This document shows positions 1-5,983 of a DNA stretch of 10,050 bases, one piece after another; the stretch's first letter is position 1; each line of letters opens with the position of its first letter. Origin of the DNA: Anaerolineae bacterium (GTDB lineage Bacteria; Chloroflexota; Anaerolineae; B4-G1; SLSP01). A program made the position numbers and the translations under genes. The stretch lies in the NCBI GenBank assembly GCA_016927095.1, contig JAFGNI010000629.1:1-10050 (forward strand), read 5' to 3'. The notes beneath the pieces are model-generated. The model saw only the letters and a program-made list of their open reading frames with translations, did no database searches and had not been told where the DNA came from.

Positions 1-1958
1 ACCAACGACCGGACGCGCAGTGAGACGATGTGACCGTTGGGCATGTGGAGGACGTCGTAATAGAAGCCGTCTTCGGCGTTCCAGATGCCGACATCGTGAC
101 CGCCTTCACGGCCCATATGAGCCAGGGCGTAGGAGATGTAGATGAAGTGCTCAAAGAACTTCGTTGCGACGTCCTCGTAGGCCGGATTCGTGCGGGCCAG
201 CTCCAGCGCGATGCGCAGCATGTGGAGGCTGTACATCCCCATCCACGCGGTGCCGTCGGCTTGATCGATGTGTCCGCCCGTGGGCAAGGGTTTGCTCCGG
301 TCGAAGACGCCGATGTTGTCCAGGCCGAGGAAACCGCCCTGGAAGACGTTGTTGTCGTCGTGGTCTTTCCGATTGACCCACCAAGTGAAGTTGAGGAGCA
401 GCTTGTGGAAGATCTGCTCTAAGAAAACGGTATCGGCTTCGCCGGTGACCGCGTGCGAGATCTGGTAGACGCGCCAAGCGGCCCAGGCGTGGACCGGCGG
501 GTTGACGTCACTGAAATCCCACTCGTAGGCGGGGATCTGCCCGTTAGGGTGCATATACCATTCACGCAGCAGTAGGCGCAGCTGGTGTTTGGCAAACCCC
601 GGGTCGATCATAGCGATAGGCACGGCGTGGAAGGCGAGATCCCAGGCGGCGTACCAGGGATACTCCCACTTGTCGGGCATCGAGATCACCTCGAGGTTGT
701 AGATGTGCGTGCGCCAGTCGGCGTTGCGTCCGTTCCTCCGCGACGGCGGCGGCGCCGGTTGGGCCGGGTCACCGTCGAGCCACAGCTCAACGCTGTAGTG
801 GTAGAACTGCTCGGTCCAGACTAGACCGGCCCACGCCTCGCGTTGGATCCGGCGCGCGTCTTCATCGAGGTGAGGATGGTGGGTAGCGGCATAGAAGTCG
901 TCGGCCTCAGCGATTCGTTGCTCGAAGACGGCGTCGAAGTTATCAAAGGGGCGGTCCAGCGCCCGGGGACTGAACCGGACCTCGACCACGAGTCTCTCGC
1001 CGGCGGGGATGGTCTGGCTCACGTGCGCTGCGGCTTTGGTGCCGCGGTGATCGGGGTTTACACGGCTAGACTCGCCGTCCACAATCGCGCGGTGGAAGGC
1101 ATCTTTGACGTAGGCGGTTTCATTGCGACTGCCAAAGAGACGTTCGTGGTTCGTATCGTTCTCGGTGAAAAGCAGCTCGGGCCGCTCTGCGCCCGGTGAC
1201 CGGACGTACCACCAATAGGGATCGAGGTGCCGTTCGTTGGCGCTTACAGCGGCGATGCCCTCGTGCGGCGGTACCACCTCGTGGATGTCGGGCCGAGCTG
1301 GGTCATAGCCCCAAGCCCAGGTGTTGCGCGCCCACAGATGGGGGAGGATGTGCAGCGGTGCGGGCTCGGGTCCGCGGTTGACGGCCGTGACGCGGCAGAG
1401 GAGGTCCTTCTCGTCGGCTTTGGCCCACTCGATTGTGATGTCGAAGAGACGCCGCTCGGCCAGCGCTTCCCTTAGCGCGTCGGTGAGCTCGTATTCGGGG
1501 TCCTCATAGCCGCGGCGTTGGTTTTGGGTGACTAGGTCCTCATAGGGGTAGGGAACCTGTGGGTATTTGTAGAGCATCTTGAGATAGCTGTGGGTCGGCG
1601 TGGCGTCGAGGTAGAAGTAGAGCTCCTTGACGTCCTCGCCGTGATTGCCCTCAGGCCCGGTGACGCCGAAGAAGCGCTCTTTGAGGATGGGGTCGCGCTC
1701 GTTCCAGAAGGCGACGGCGAGGCAGAGGTTCTGGTAGAGGTTGGTGATGCCGCCGATGCCGTCCTCGTTCCACCGGTAGGCGCGGCTGCGCGCCTGATCG
1801 TGCGTGAAGTAGCGCCAGGGCTCGCCATCGACACCGTAGTCTTCTCGGACGGTGCCCCAGGCGCGGTCTGCGAGATATGCGCCCCACATCCGCCAGTCCG
1901 CGTTGCCTGTCTCGGCATCTGCCAGCCGCTGATGTTCCGCCGTCTGCATGCGTGGCAT
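1..1958 (-). CDS. GH63/MGH1-type glucosidase, C-terminal part missing at window edge
   Basis: I translated this frame codon by codon; it is open from the ATG at 1958 to the left edge (652 codons, no stop), so the gene is cut, not broken. The protein starts MPRMQTAEHQRLADAETG and is rich in Trp and Tyr. It resembles the bacterial 'glucosidase' group of the GH63/MGH1 (mannosylglycerate hydrolase-like) alpha-toroid hydrolases, usually about 880-900 residues, so roughly 230 residues are missing. The stretch PWYAAWDLAFHA (residues 434-445) matches the conserved block holding the likely catalytic acid, here D440. The second acidic residue, in a conserved C-terminal block of the family, would lie outside the window. 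No signal peptide is visible, so it is probably cytoplasmic and acts on alpha-glucosides or a compatible-solute glycoside; the substrate cannot be read from sequence. It lies 225 bp downstream of the response regulator on the same strand, with its own promoter candidate and Shine-Dalgarno sequence. Family call firm, substrate open. Confidence 0.88.
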   Translation of the reverse strand, partial: MPRMQTAEHQRLADAETGNADWRMWGAYLADRAWGTVREDYGVDGEPWRYFTHDQARSRAYRWNEDGIGGITNLYQNLCLAVAFWNERDPILKERFFGVTGPEGNHGEDVKELYFYLDATPTHSYLKMLYKYPQVPYPYEDLVTQNQRRGYEDPEYELTDALREALAERRLFDITIEWAKADEKDLLCRVTAVNRGPEPAPLHILPHLWARNTWAWGYDPARPDIHEVVPPHEGIAAVSANERHLDPYWWYVRSPGAERPELLFTENDTNHERLFGSRNETAYVKDAFHRAIVDGESSRVNPDHRGTKAAAHVSQTIPAGERLVVEVRFSPRALDRPFDNFDAVFEQRIAEADDFYAATHHPHLDEDARRIQREAWAGLVWTEQFYHYSVELWLDGDPAQPAPPPSRRNGRNADWRTHIYNLEVISMPDKWEYPWYAAWDLAFHAVPIAMIDPGFAKHQLRLLLREWYMHPNGQIPAYEWDFSDVNPPVHAWAAWRVYQISHAVTGEADTVFLEQIFHKLLLNFTWWVNRKDHDDNNVFQGGFLGLDNIGVFDRSKPLPTGGHIDQADGTAWMGMYSLHMLRIALELARTNPAYEDVATKFFEHFIYISYALAHMGREGGHDVGIWNAEDGFYYDVLHMPNGHIVSLRVRSL

Positions 1959-1963
1959 GGTGG

Positions 1964-1970
1964 CCTCCTT
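1964..1970 (-). promoter_or_regulatory. Ribosome binding site of the glucosidase gene
   Basis: On the minus strand AAGGAGG lies 5 bases before the ATG at 1958. It is near-perfect Shine-Dalgarno and decides this start over the in-frame ATG three codons further in (1949). Confidence 0.8.
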
Positions 1971-1991
1971 TGTCTGAGCGATGTGGTATGG

Positions 1992-2020
1992 AGTGTAGCG
2001 GCTGGCGACGGTTTGGGCAA
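1992..2020 (-). promoter_or_regulatory. Candidate sigma70-type promoter of the glucosidase gene
   Basis: On the minus strand TTGCCC (2015-2020) and TACACT (1992-1997) are separated by exactly 17 bases. Each hexamer matches four of six consensus positions. Transcription would start near 1985, giving a leader of about 27 bases that contains the AAGGAGG site. It suggests the glucosidase can be expressed apart from the regulator upstream. The match is moderate and could be chance in GC-rich DNA. Confidence 0.4.
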
Positions 2021-2098
2021 GGTTGGGGCGGCTCGGCGGGACGCCAGCCCGAACGGCGGAGGAGTGGCGGGGCTGCGTAGGATGCGGGCCGGAGCGGG

Positions 2099-2144
2099 AG
2101 CGGATCACGCGTTTGGGGCCCAATGGCCCGAACGTAGATCCGCT
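2099..2144. repeat. Interrupted 46-base inverted repeat between regulator and glucosidase
   Basis: Outer arms AGCGGATC (2099-2106) and GATCCGCT (2137-2144) are perfect complements. Inside them CGTT (2110-2113) pairs with AACG (2131-2134), and GGGCC (2116-2120) pairs with GGCCC (2125-2129) around a four-base loop CAAT. That gives 17 base pairs with two small internal loops. It begins 40 bases beyond the regulator's stop codon, in the usual place for a terminator, but no T-run follows on the minus strand. It could be a Rho-independent-like stop without a U-tract, an RNA-stabilising stem, or a protein site. The apex contains CCAATGG (2120-2126), the same heptamer that is clustered at 5790-5835. 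Confidence 0.6.
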
Positions 2145-2183
2145 GGGAACGGGGATGTGGGTGGGGTGGGCGGCGCGACGGCG

Positions 2184-2873
2184 CTATTCCATAAGGCCCT
2201 CGCGCCAGGCGTAGACGGCGGCTTGGGTGCGGTCGGATAGATGGAGTTTGCTGAGGAGGTTGCTCACGTGGGCCTTGACCGTACGCTCCGTGATGACGAG
2301 CTCCTCGGCGATCTCGGCGTTGGAGCGACCCTCGGCGATCAGGTGGAGTACCTCGACCTCGCGCGGCGTGAGTTCGGCTGCCGGGTCACGGGCCTGTGGC
2401 GGCGTGGCGACCTCGGCCATGAGGCGCCGCGCGATGCGGGGGTGGAGCACAGCATCACCTTTGCTGGCTGCCTGGATCGCTTCCAGCACCGTGTCAGCGC
2501 TGGCGTCCTTGAGCAGGTAGGAGAGAGCCCCGGCCTTGATGGCGGCGAAGATCAACTCGTCCTGCGAGTAGCTGGTCAGGACGACAACCTGCGTATGGGG
2601 GCTTACCTGCCGTATCTGACGGGTTGCCTGCACCCCGCCCTCGTCGGACGGCAAGGCATCCGGCTTCAGCGGCAGGACAAGATCCATCAACACGACGTCG
2701 GGCACTTCCCGGGCCACGCCTTGAACGGCGGTGGTAGCGTCGCCGGCCTCGCCTATAATCTCCACATCCGGGCGTGCACTCAGGTAGAAGCGCAGGCCCT
2801 TGCGGACAACGTCGTGATCGTCGACGATGAAGACGGTGACCTGGTCCGGCGATGTTCTGTTCTTTTCGGGCAT
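2184..2873 (-). CDS. NarL/FixJ (LuxR-type) response regulator, LiaR-like
   Basis: A 229-residue DNA-binding response regulator, presumably phosphorylated by the histidine kinase two genes upstream. The receiver domain (about residues 12-135) has the acidic pair D18-D19, phospho-acceptor D64 in VVLMDLVLP, the switch threonine T100 in VVVLT and the conserved K122 in LLKD. The C-terminal LuxR helix-turn-helix (about 167-229) starts LTPREVEVLHLIAEG, and TERTVKAHVSNLLSKL (195-210) is the recognition-helix region. All key residues are present. Between P68 and G80 it has about eight residues more than the usual PGMDG loop. The ATG at 2873 is preceded by AGGAGAG on the minus strand. It lies 108 bp after the SPFH gene in the same direction, so it is probably cotranscribed with kinase and SPFH protein, unless the inverted repeat in between interrupts transcription. 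Family and function class are certain; target genes are unknown. Confidence 0.95.
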   Translation of the reverse strand: MPEKNRTSPDQVTVFIVDDHDVVRKGLRFYLSARPDVEIIGEAGDATTAVQGVAREVPDVVLMDLVLPLKPDALPSDEGGVQATRQIRQVSPHTQVVVLTSYSQDELIFAAIKAGALSYLLKDASADTVLEAIQAASKGDAVLHPRIARRLMAEVATPPQARDPAAELTPREVEVLHLIAEGRSNAEIAEELVITERTVKAHVSNLLSKLHLSDRTQAAVYAWREGLME

Positions 2874-2913
2874 AGACTCTCCTGCGGGCTAGACACGTTA
2901 GCCGGCGCATTTT

Positions 2914-2962
2914 GGGACAGTAACGTCCCCGTTGAGCTCACCTGGCCGGCGAGCTCAACGGG
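2914..2962. repeat. Perfect 12-bp inverted repeat with an overlapping smaller hairpin, between SPFH gene and regulator
   Basis: CCCGTTGAGCTC (2928-2939) and GAGCTCAACGGG (2951-2962) are perfect reverse complements around an 11-base loop. The element starts 20 bases beyond the SPFH stop codon in transcription order. A second hairpin, GGGAC (2914-2918) with GTCCC (2925-2929) and a six-base loop, shares bases 2928-2929 with the big one, so the full-length stems exclude each other. No T-run follows on the minus strand, so it is not a textbook intrinsic terminator. It could cause partial termination, be an RNA-processing or stabilising stem that sets the ratio of SPFH protein to regulator, or be a dyad bound by a protein. 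Confidence 0.7.
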
Positions 2963-2981
2963 TCGGTCTGTCGGCGAGGCG

Positions 2982-3839
2982 TTAGCTTTCTTCGGCAGGC
3001 CCGGTCGGGAGGTTACCCAGGAGGAGCGTGGGGCTAATGCCGTGTTCGGTCAGGACGATCTTGGCGTTGTTCTTCAGCGCCGTCTCGGTCATCTCGATCT
3101 CGCGCAAGGTCTTGGCGTTGCCTAGGAAGTAGGCGTTGGCGGCCTCGTTGACCAAGCGGATCGCTTCGGCGCGGCCTTGAGCGACCTTGATCGCGGCTTC
3201 ACGCTGGCCCTCGGCTTGGCGAATCGCTGCCTCCCGCTCACCCTCGGCTCGCTGGATCGTCGCCAGCTTCTGTTGCTCTGAGGCCTCGAACTCACCAGTC
3301 GCCAGGAGCCGCATGGATCGCCGTTCCTGTTCGGCGGTCTTCTGCTTGTGCATCGCGAGCTTGATGTCCTCGGGGGGATCGATCAGCATGATCTCGACCT
3401 TGCTGACGATCAGGCCCCAGTCATCCGCGAACTTGTTCAGGACGCGTTCCAGGTTGGTAGCGATCTTCTCGCGGGCGACGAGACTCTCATCCAGGGTGAG
3501 GTCGCCGAACTCCTGGCGCAAGTTGGTCATGGCGAGTTGGATGACGGCACGCTTCCAATCATCGATGTTGTAGAAAGTGCGCTTGATGGACTCCTCATCG
3601 GCCTTGGGCCGGACCCACATCACGCCATCTACCCGGATCTCGACATTGTCCTTGGTAATGACGGGCTGCGGGGGGATGTCCATCGTATGCTCACGCACAT
3701 CGCGGACGCGGGTGATGTTGGCTATCGGGATCTGCAGGTGGAAGCCTGGCATGACAAAGCCGCTGTACTCACCCAACGTCTCCTGAATGCCGCGCTCGTA
3801 CGGCTTCAATGTATAGATAAACGACCCAATCGTTCTCAT
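2982..3839 (-). CDS. SPFH/band 7 (stomatin-prohibitin-like) protein without membrane anchor
   Basis: A 285-residue SPFH-domain protein. The N-terminal part is the band 7 core (about 10-165): LKPYERGIQETLG (11-23), MPGFHLQIPI (30-39), PVITKDNVEIRVDG (59-72) and the LIDPPEDIKLAMHKQ segment (152-166), all in family order. It continues into a charged coiled coil (about 164-235) with an 11-residue period: QRAEGEREAAI, RQAEGQREAAI and KVAQGRAEAIR at 196-228. The C-terminal tail (236-285) holds a short hydrophobic stretch, SPTLLLGNLP. Family members form oligomeric scaffolds at membranes, usually held by an N-terminal hydrophobic segment that is absent here. The start is not in doubt: AGGAGAGG lies just before the ATG, and the frame upstream encodes only polar residues before a stop at 3915-3917. 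It sits 75 bp after the kinase and 108 bp before the regulator, with no NfeD partner in the window. A role as scaffold or modulator of the kinase is inference. Confidence 0.93.
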   Translation of the reverse strand: MRTIGSFIYTLKPYERGIQETLGEYSGFVMPGFHLQIPIANITRVRDVREHTMDIPPQPVITKDNVEIRVDGVMWVRPKADEESIKRTFYNIDDWKRAVIQLAMTNLRQEFGDLTLDESLVAREKIATNLERVLNKFADDWGLIVSKVEIMLIDPPEDIKLAMHKQKTAEQERRSMRLLATGEFEASEQQKLATIQRAEGEREAAIRQAEGQREAAIKVAQGRAEAIRLVNEAANAYFLGNAKTLREIEMTETALKNNAKIVLTEHGISPTLLLGNLPTGPAEES

Positions 3840-3861
3840 CGTTCCTCTCCTCTCGTGTGTT

Positions 3862-3876
3862 CGGGTGGGGGACCCG
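3862..3876. repeat. Small inverted repeat in the kinase-SPFH gap
   Basis: CGGGT (3862-3866) and ACCCG (3872-3876) pair around GGGGG on the plus strand (CCCCC in the minus-strand transcript). It lies just upstream of the ribosome binding site of the SPFH gene. It is short and could be chance, or could tune expression between the two genes. Confidence 0.3.
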
Positions 3877-3914
3877 GTGGATGAAATGTGACCAGTGCCA
3901 TCATCGTGATCGCT

Positions 3915-5702
3915 TCATACTCCCTCCGTTGCCTGTCTCACAGCGGCTTCGTCGACGATACGTGCGATGACGATCGCGACCAAGGGCAAGGGGAGGTGTG
4001 TGTGGAGCGTCACGTCCGCTACCTGTCCGCGCGGTGTGACGGCCTCCCTCCCGTTTGGCTGTGTGGATAGCACCGGCGCGCCCTGGTCATCGAGCAGGAC
4101 GAAATCGCCGGCAGCACGTTCTCCGTAGGTGAGACGGTAGATGCGGTCGTCATAGATGATCTCAGTCCAGGTATCCATCTGTCGCCCGCGGTAGTGCATC
4201 GCTGCAAGGACCTGTCCCTTGCATTCGAGCAGGGCGCGTCCCCTAAGGCCACGCACGCGACGCAGCGTCCATTCGGCGCCGCCCATGTCCCAGTGGTAGC
4301 CGGCCCGCTCCTCGACAAGGCGGACCAGGGTGCTGGTACCTTTGTCCTTCGACTGAAGCACATGCGTCTGCCGGAGCCCCAGGAGCCGGCGTTCCCACTT
4401 GAGCTCCAGACGACCTGGTGAGGCCGTCGGGTGCCTCAGATACCGCTCCTGCTCGACGGGTAGCCATGGCCATACTTGTCCGACGGGTATGACCAGACGC
4501 TCGCCCAGCCACGCCCAAGCCTCGGGGCGCACGACCGGCGAGGCGGCGCTACCTGCACCCACGGACTCAACGCGGTCGCCCTCGGGTAGCAGGTCTGGGA
4601 GCCGGCTTCCTTCCGGTGGCGTTGGCTCCTCAGTCGCGGCGCTTGTATCGGAAAGGGCTCGGGACGCAGGCCGAGGCGTGATCTCAACCTCTGCCTGGAT
4701 CGTCGTGCCGGTGCCCGGCTGGCTCGTAACTGTTAGGCGACCGCCCACGGCGATCAGACGCTCCTGCATGCTGCTGATGCCCAATCCCTTACGCGTGCGA
4801 CGGGTATTGAACCCGATGCCGTTGTCCTCAATGCTCAGGATCACGCGCTGTGCAGCGCAGTGCAGCCGGATGTCCACCCGCGTCGCACGTGCGTGACGGG
4901 CTACGTTGTGGAGCGCCTCCTGGGCAACCCGATAGAGCGTCTCAGTGACCACCGCTGGCAGCCACTGGTCGTTGCACTGGACGTCCAGGTAGACCAACAA
5001 GTGCTGACGCGCCCCAAAGATCAACGTGTAGTCGTTCAGAGCCGCCGCCAGCCCACGCTCCTGAAGCGGCGCCGGGCGCAAGTCCTCGATGAGCCGCGTG
5101 GTCTCCTGTTGTGCGATCTGCGCAGAGGCCTCGATCTCCCGGACCATCTCGAGGAACTCGGGAGACATCGTGCCGCCTTTGTCACTCTGGAGCTGGATAA
5201 GGGTGCGCACGGCGCTCGCCGTCATCGCCAGGCTGAAGAGGTGCTGCTTCACCGTGTCGTGCAGCTCCCGGGCCAGACGGTTTCTCTCCTCGACCACTGC
5301 CAATGCACGGACCTGATCGGTCAGACGGGTGTTGCTCTCGCCGAGGCGATCTAGGTCCTGCTCATCCTCCTCGAGATGCTCCACCAGGACGTTGAGCTTT
5401 CTGGCCAACATCGCCAGCTCATCGTGTCCCGAATCGGTGGCTTTGAGGGCCAGGTTGCCGCGAAGCCAGGCTTCACTGACCATCGTCAGTCGCTCAATAC
5501 GACGCTGGCGCCCGCGGGCCAACCACAGCGCCACAAGCCCCGTGATAGCGCCAGTGACCAGGCTGACGCCGATGGCAGGACCGAGTGAGACGGCGGTCAA
5601 CAGCAGCTGCACGATCAGTGTCACACTGGTGACCATCGCTGCCTGTAGCAGGGCGACGCGATATGCAAATGGGGGACGTGTCCACGGGCGTTCAGTTCTC
5701 AT
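3915..5702 (-). CDS. LiaS/NarX-type sensor histidine kinase with an extra C-terminal domain
   Basis: A 595-residue membrane sensor kinase. Two membrane segments (about 14-39 and 41-62) are joined by a very short loop, so there is almost no extracytoplasmic domain; stimuli are probably sensed in or at the membrane. A HAMP-like linker and coiled coil follow (about 62-138). The HisKA_3 box ERNRLARELHDTVKQHLFSL (139-158) carries the phospho-acceptor H148. The ATPase domain has the N-box residue N266 (QEALHNVARHA), D293 in EDNGIGF and the GLGISSMQER box (306-315), so catalysis should be intact. Typical relatives end near residue 342. Here a Pro/Ser/Glu-rich linker (about 343-395) leads to a further domain of about 200 residues (396-595), apparently rich in beta-strands and ending in the hydrophobic stretch LPLPLVAIVIARIVDEA. 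The in-frame TAA at 5709-5711 fixes the ATG at 5702; its AAGAGG site is unusually close (2 bases). Kinase certain; extra domain unidentified. Confidence 0.95.
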   Translation of the reverse strand: MRTERPWTRPPFAYRVALLQAAMVTSVTLIVQLLLTAVSLGPAIGVSLVTGAITGLVALWLARGRQRRIERLTMVSEAWLRGNLALKATDSGHDELAMLARKLNVLVEHLEEDEQDLDRLGESNTRLTDQVRALAVVEERNRLARELHDTVKQHLFSLAMTASAVRTLIQLQSDKGGTMSPEFLEMVREIEASAQIAQQETTRLIEDLRPAPLQERGLAAALNDYTLIFGARQHLLVYLDVQCNDQWLPAVVTETLYRVAQEALHNVARHARATRVDIRLHCAAQRVILSIEDNGIGFNTRRTRKGLGISSMQERLIAVGGRLTVTSQPGTGTTIQAEVEITPRPASRALSDTSAATEEPTPPEGSRLPDLLPEGDRVESVGAGSAASPVVRPEAWAWLGERLVIPVGQVWPWLPVEQERYLRHPTASPGRLELKWERRLLGLRQTHVLQSKDKGTSTLVRLVEERAGYHWDMGGAEWTLRRVRGLRGRALLECKGQVLAAMHYRGRQMDTWTEIIYDDRIYRLTYGERAAGDFVLLDDQGAPVLSTQPNGREAVTPRGQVADVTLHTHLPLPLVAIVIARIVDEAAVRQATEGV

Positions 5703-5741
5703 ATCCTCTTACCTGAATGCATGCTCCTCAAAGCTGCTTCT

Positions 5742-5770
5742 ATCGTAACAGAGGAGGGCGTTTCTGTCAT
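5742..5770 (-). promoter_or_regulatory. Candidate promoter of the kinase-SPFH-regulator operon
   Basis: On the minus strand ATGACA (5765-5770, five of six consensus bases) and TACGAT (5742-5747, four of six) are 17 bases apart. Transcription would begin near 5735, about 33 bases before the kinase ATG at 5702. The heptamer cluster at 5790-5835 lies just upstream. Confidence 0.55.
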
Positions 5771-5789
5771 TGCGCTCTCGGATGAAGTT

Positions 5790-5835
5790 GCCATTGGACT
5801 TCCGACCAATGGCGGCGGCCCGGCCTGCCAATGGC
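5790..5835. promoter_or_regulatory. Cluster of three CCAATGG heptamers: candidate shared operator
   Basis: The 8-bp inverted repeat GCCATTGG (5790-5797) / CCAATGGC (5806-5813) has an 8-base spacer. A third copy, GCCAATGGC, is at 5827-5835. The cluster lies between two divergent promoters: 19 bases from its edge to the -35 box of the kinase operon (5765-5770) and 17 bases to the -35 box of the PASTA kinase (5853-5858). This suits an activator or repressor that controls both transcripts. The regulator at 2184-2873 is the obvious local candidate because NarL-type proteins bind pairs of heptamers, but that is inference. Confidence 0.5.
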
Positions 5836-5852
5836 TGTCGCTGTTCATATCT

Positions 5853-5881
5853 TTGACTTGGGGTGCGCTTCAAGGTAAAAT
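5853..5881 (+). promoter_or_regulatory. Sigma70-type promoter of the PASTA kinase gene
   Basis: TTGACT (5853-5858, five of six consensus bases) and TAAAAT (5876-5881, five of six) are separated by exactly 17 bases in a locally AT-richer stretch. Transcription would start near 5888, giving a leader of about 95 bases before the preferred ATG at 5984. It also means an ATG at 5891 would have almost no leader, which argues against that start. Confidence 0.72.
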
Positions 5882-5974
5882 ACCTCTAACTTGGGAGAGG
5901 GCCTTCCAGCCGTTCGTGCGACCGTCATTGGGGCGGCTGTGCAAGGCCTTTCTGTTATGGATCCGCCCAAGCAC

Positions 5975-5980
5975 GGAGAG
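5975..5980 (+). promoter_or_regulatory. Ribosome binding site deciding the PASTA kinase start
   Basis: GGAGAG lies just before the ATG at 5984 (GGAG to ATG, 5 bases). The two in-frame upstream ATGs at 5891 and 5957 have no comparable site at proper spacing and would add residues that do not resemble the family's N-terminus. Confidence 0.75.
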
Positions 5981-5983
5981 ACT

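Noticed and set aside
1590..2240. Plus-strand open frame of 216 codons opposite the start of the glucosidase gene.
   Set aside because: It overlaps the verified minus-strand coding frame and its promoter, and the translation shows no domain.
2895..2923. Possible separate promoter for the regulator: TTACTG and TAACGT on the minus strand, 17 bases apart.
   Set aside because: The hexamers match only two and three consensus positions. The spacing alone is not enough, so the regulator is left as part of the operon.
2241..3125. Long plus-strand open frame of 294 codons across the regulator and the end of the SPFH gene.
   Set aside because: It is antisense to two well-identified genes and spans the hairpin gap between them. 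Its predicted protein resembles no family and reflects GC-rich codon bias.
5891..5983. N-terminal extension of the PASTA kinase from the ATG at 5891 (31 extra residues).
   Set aside because: That ATG lies within a few bases of the predicted transcription start and has no ribosome binding site, while GGAGAG precedes the ATG at 5984 and the kinase domain begins there as in relatives.
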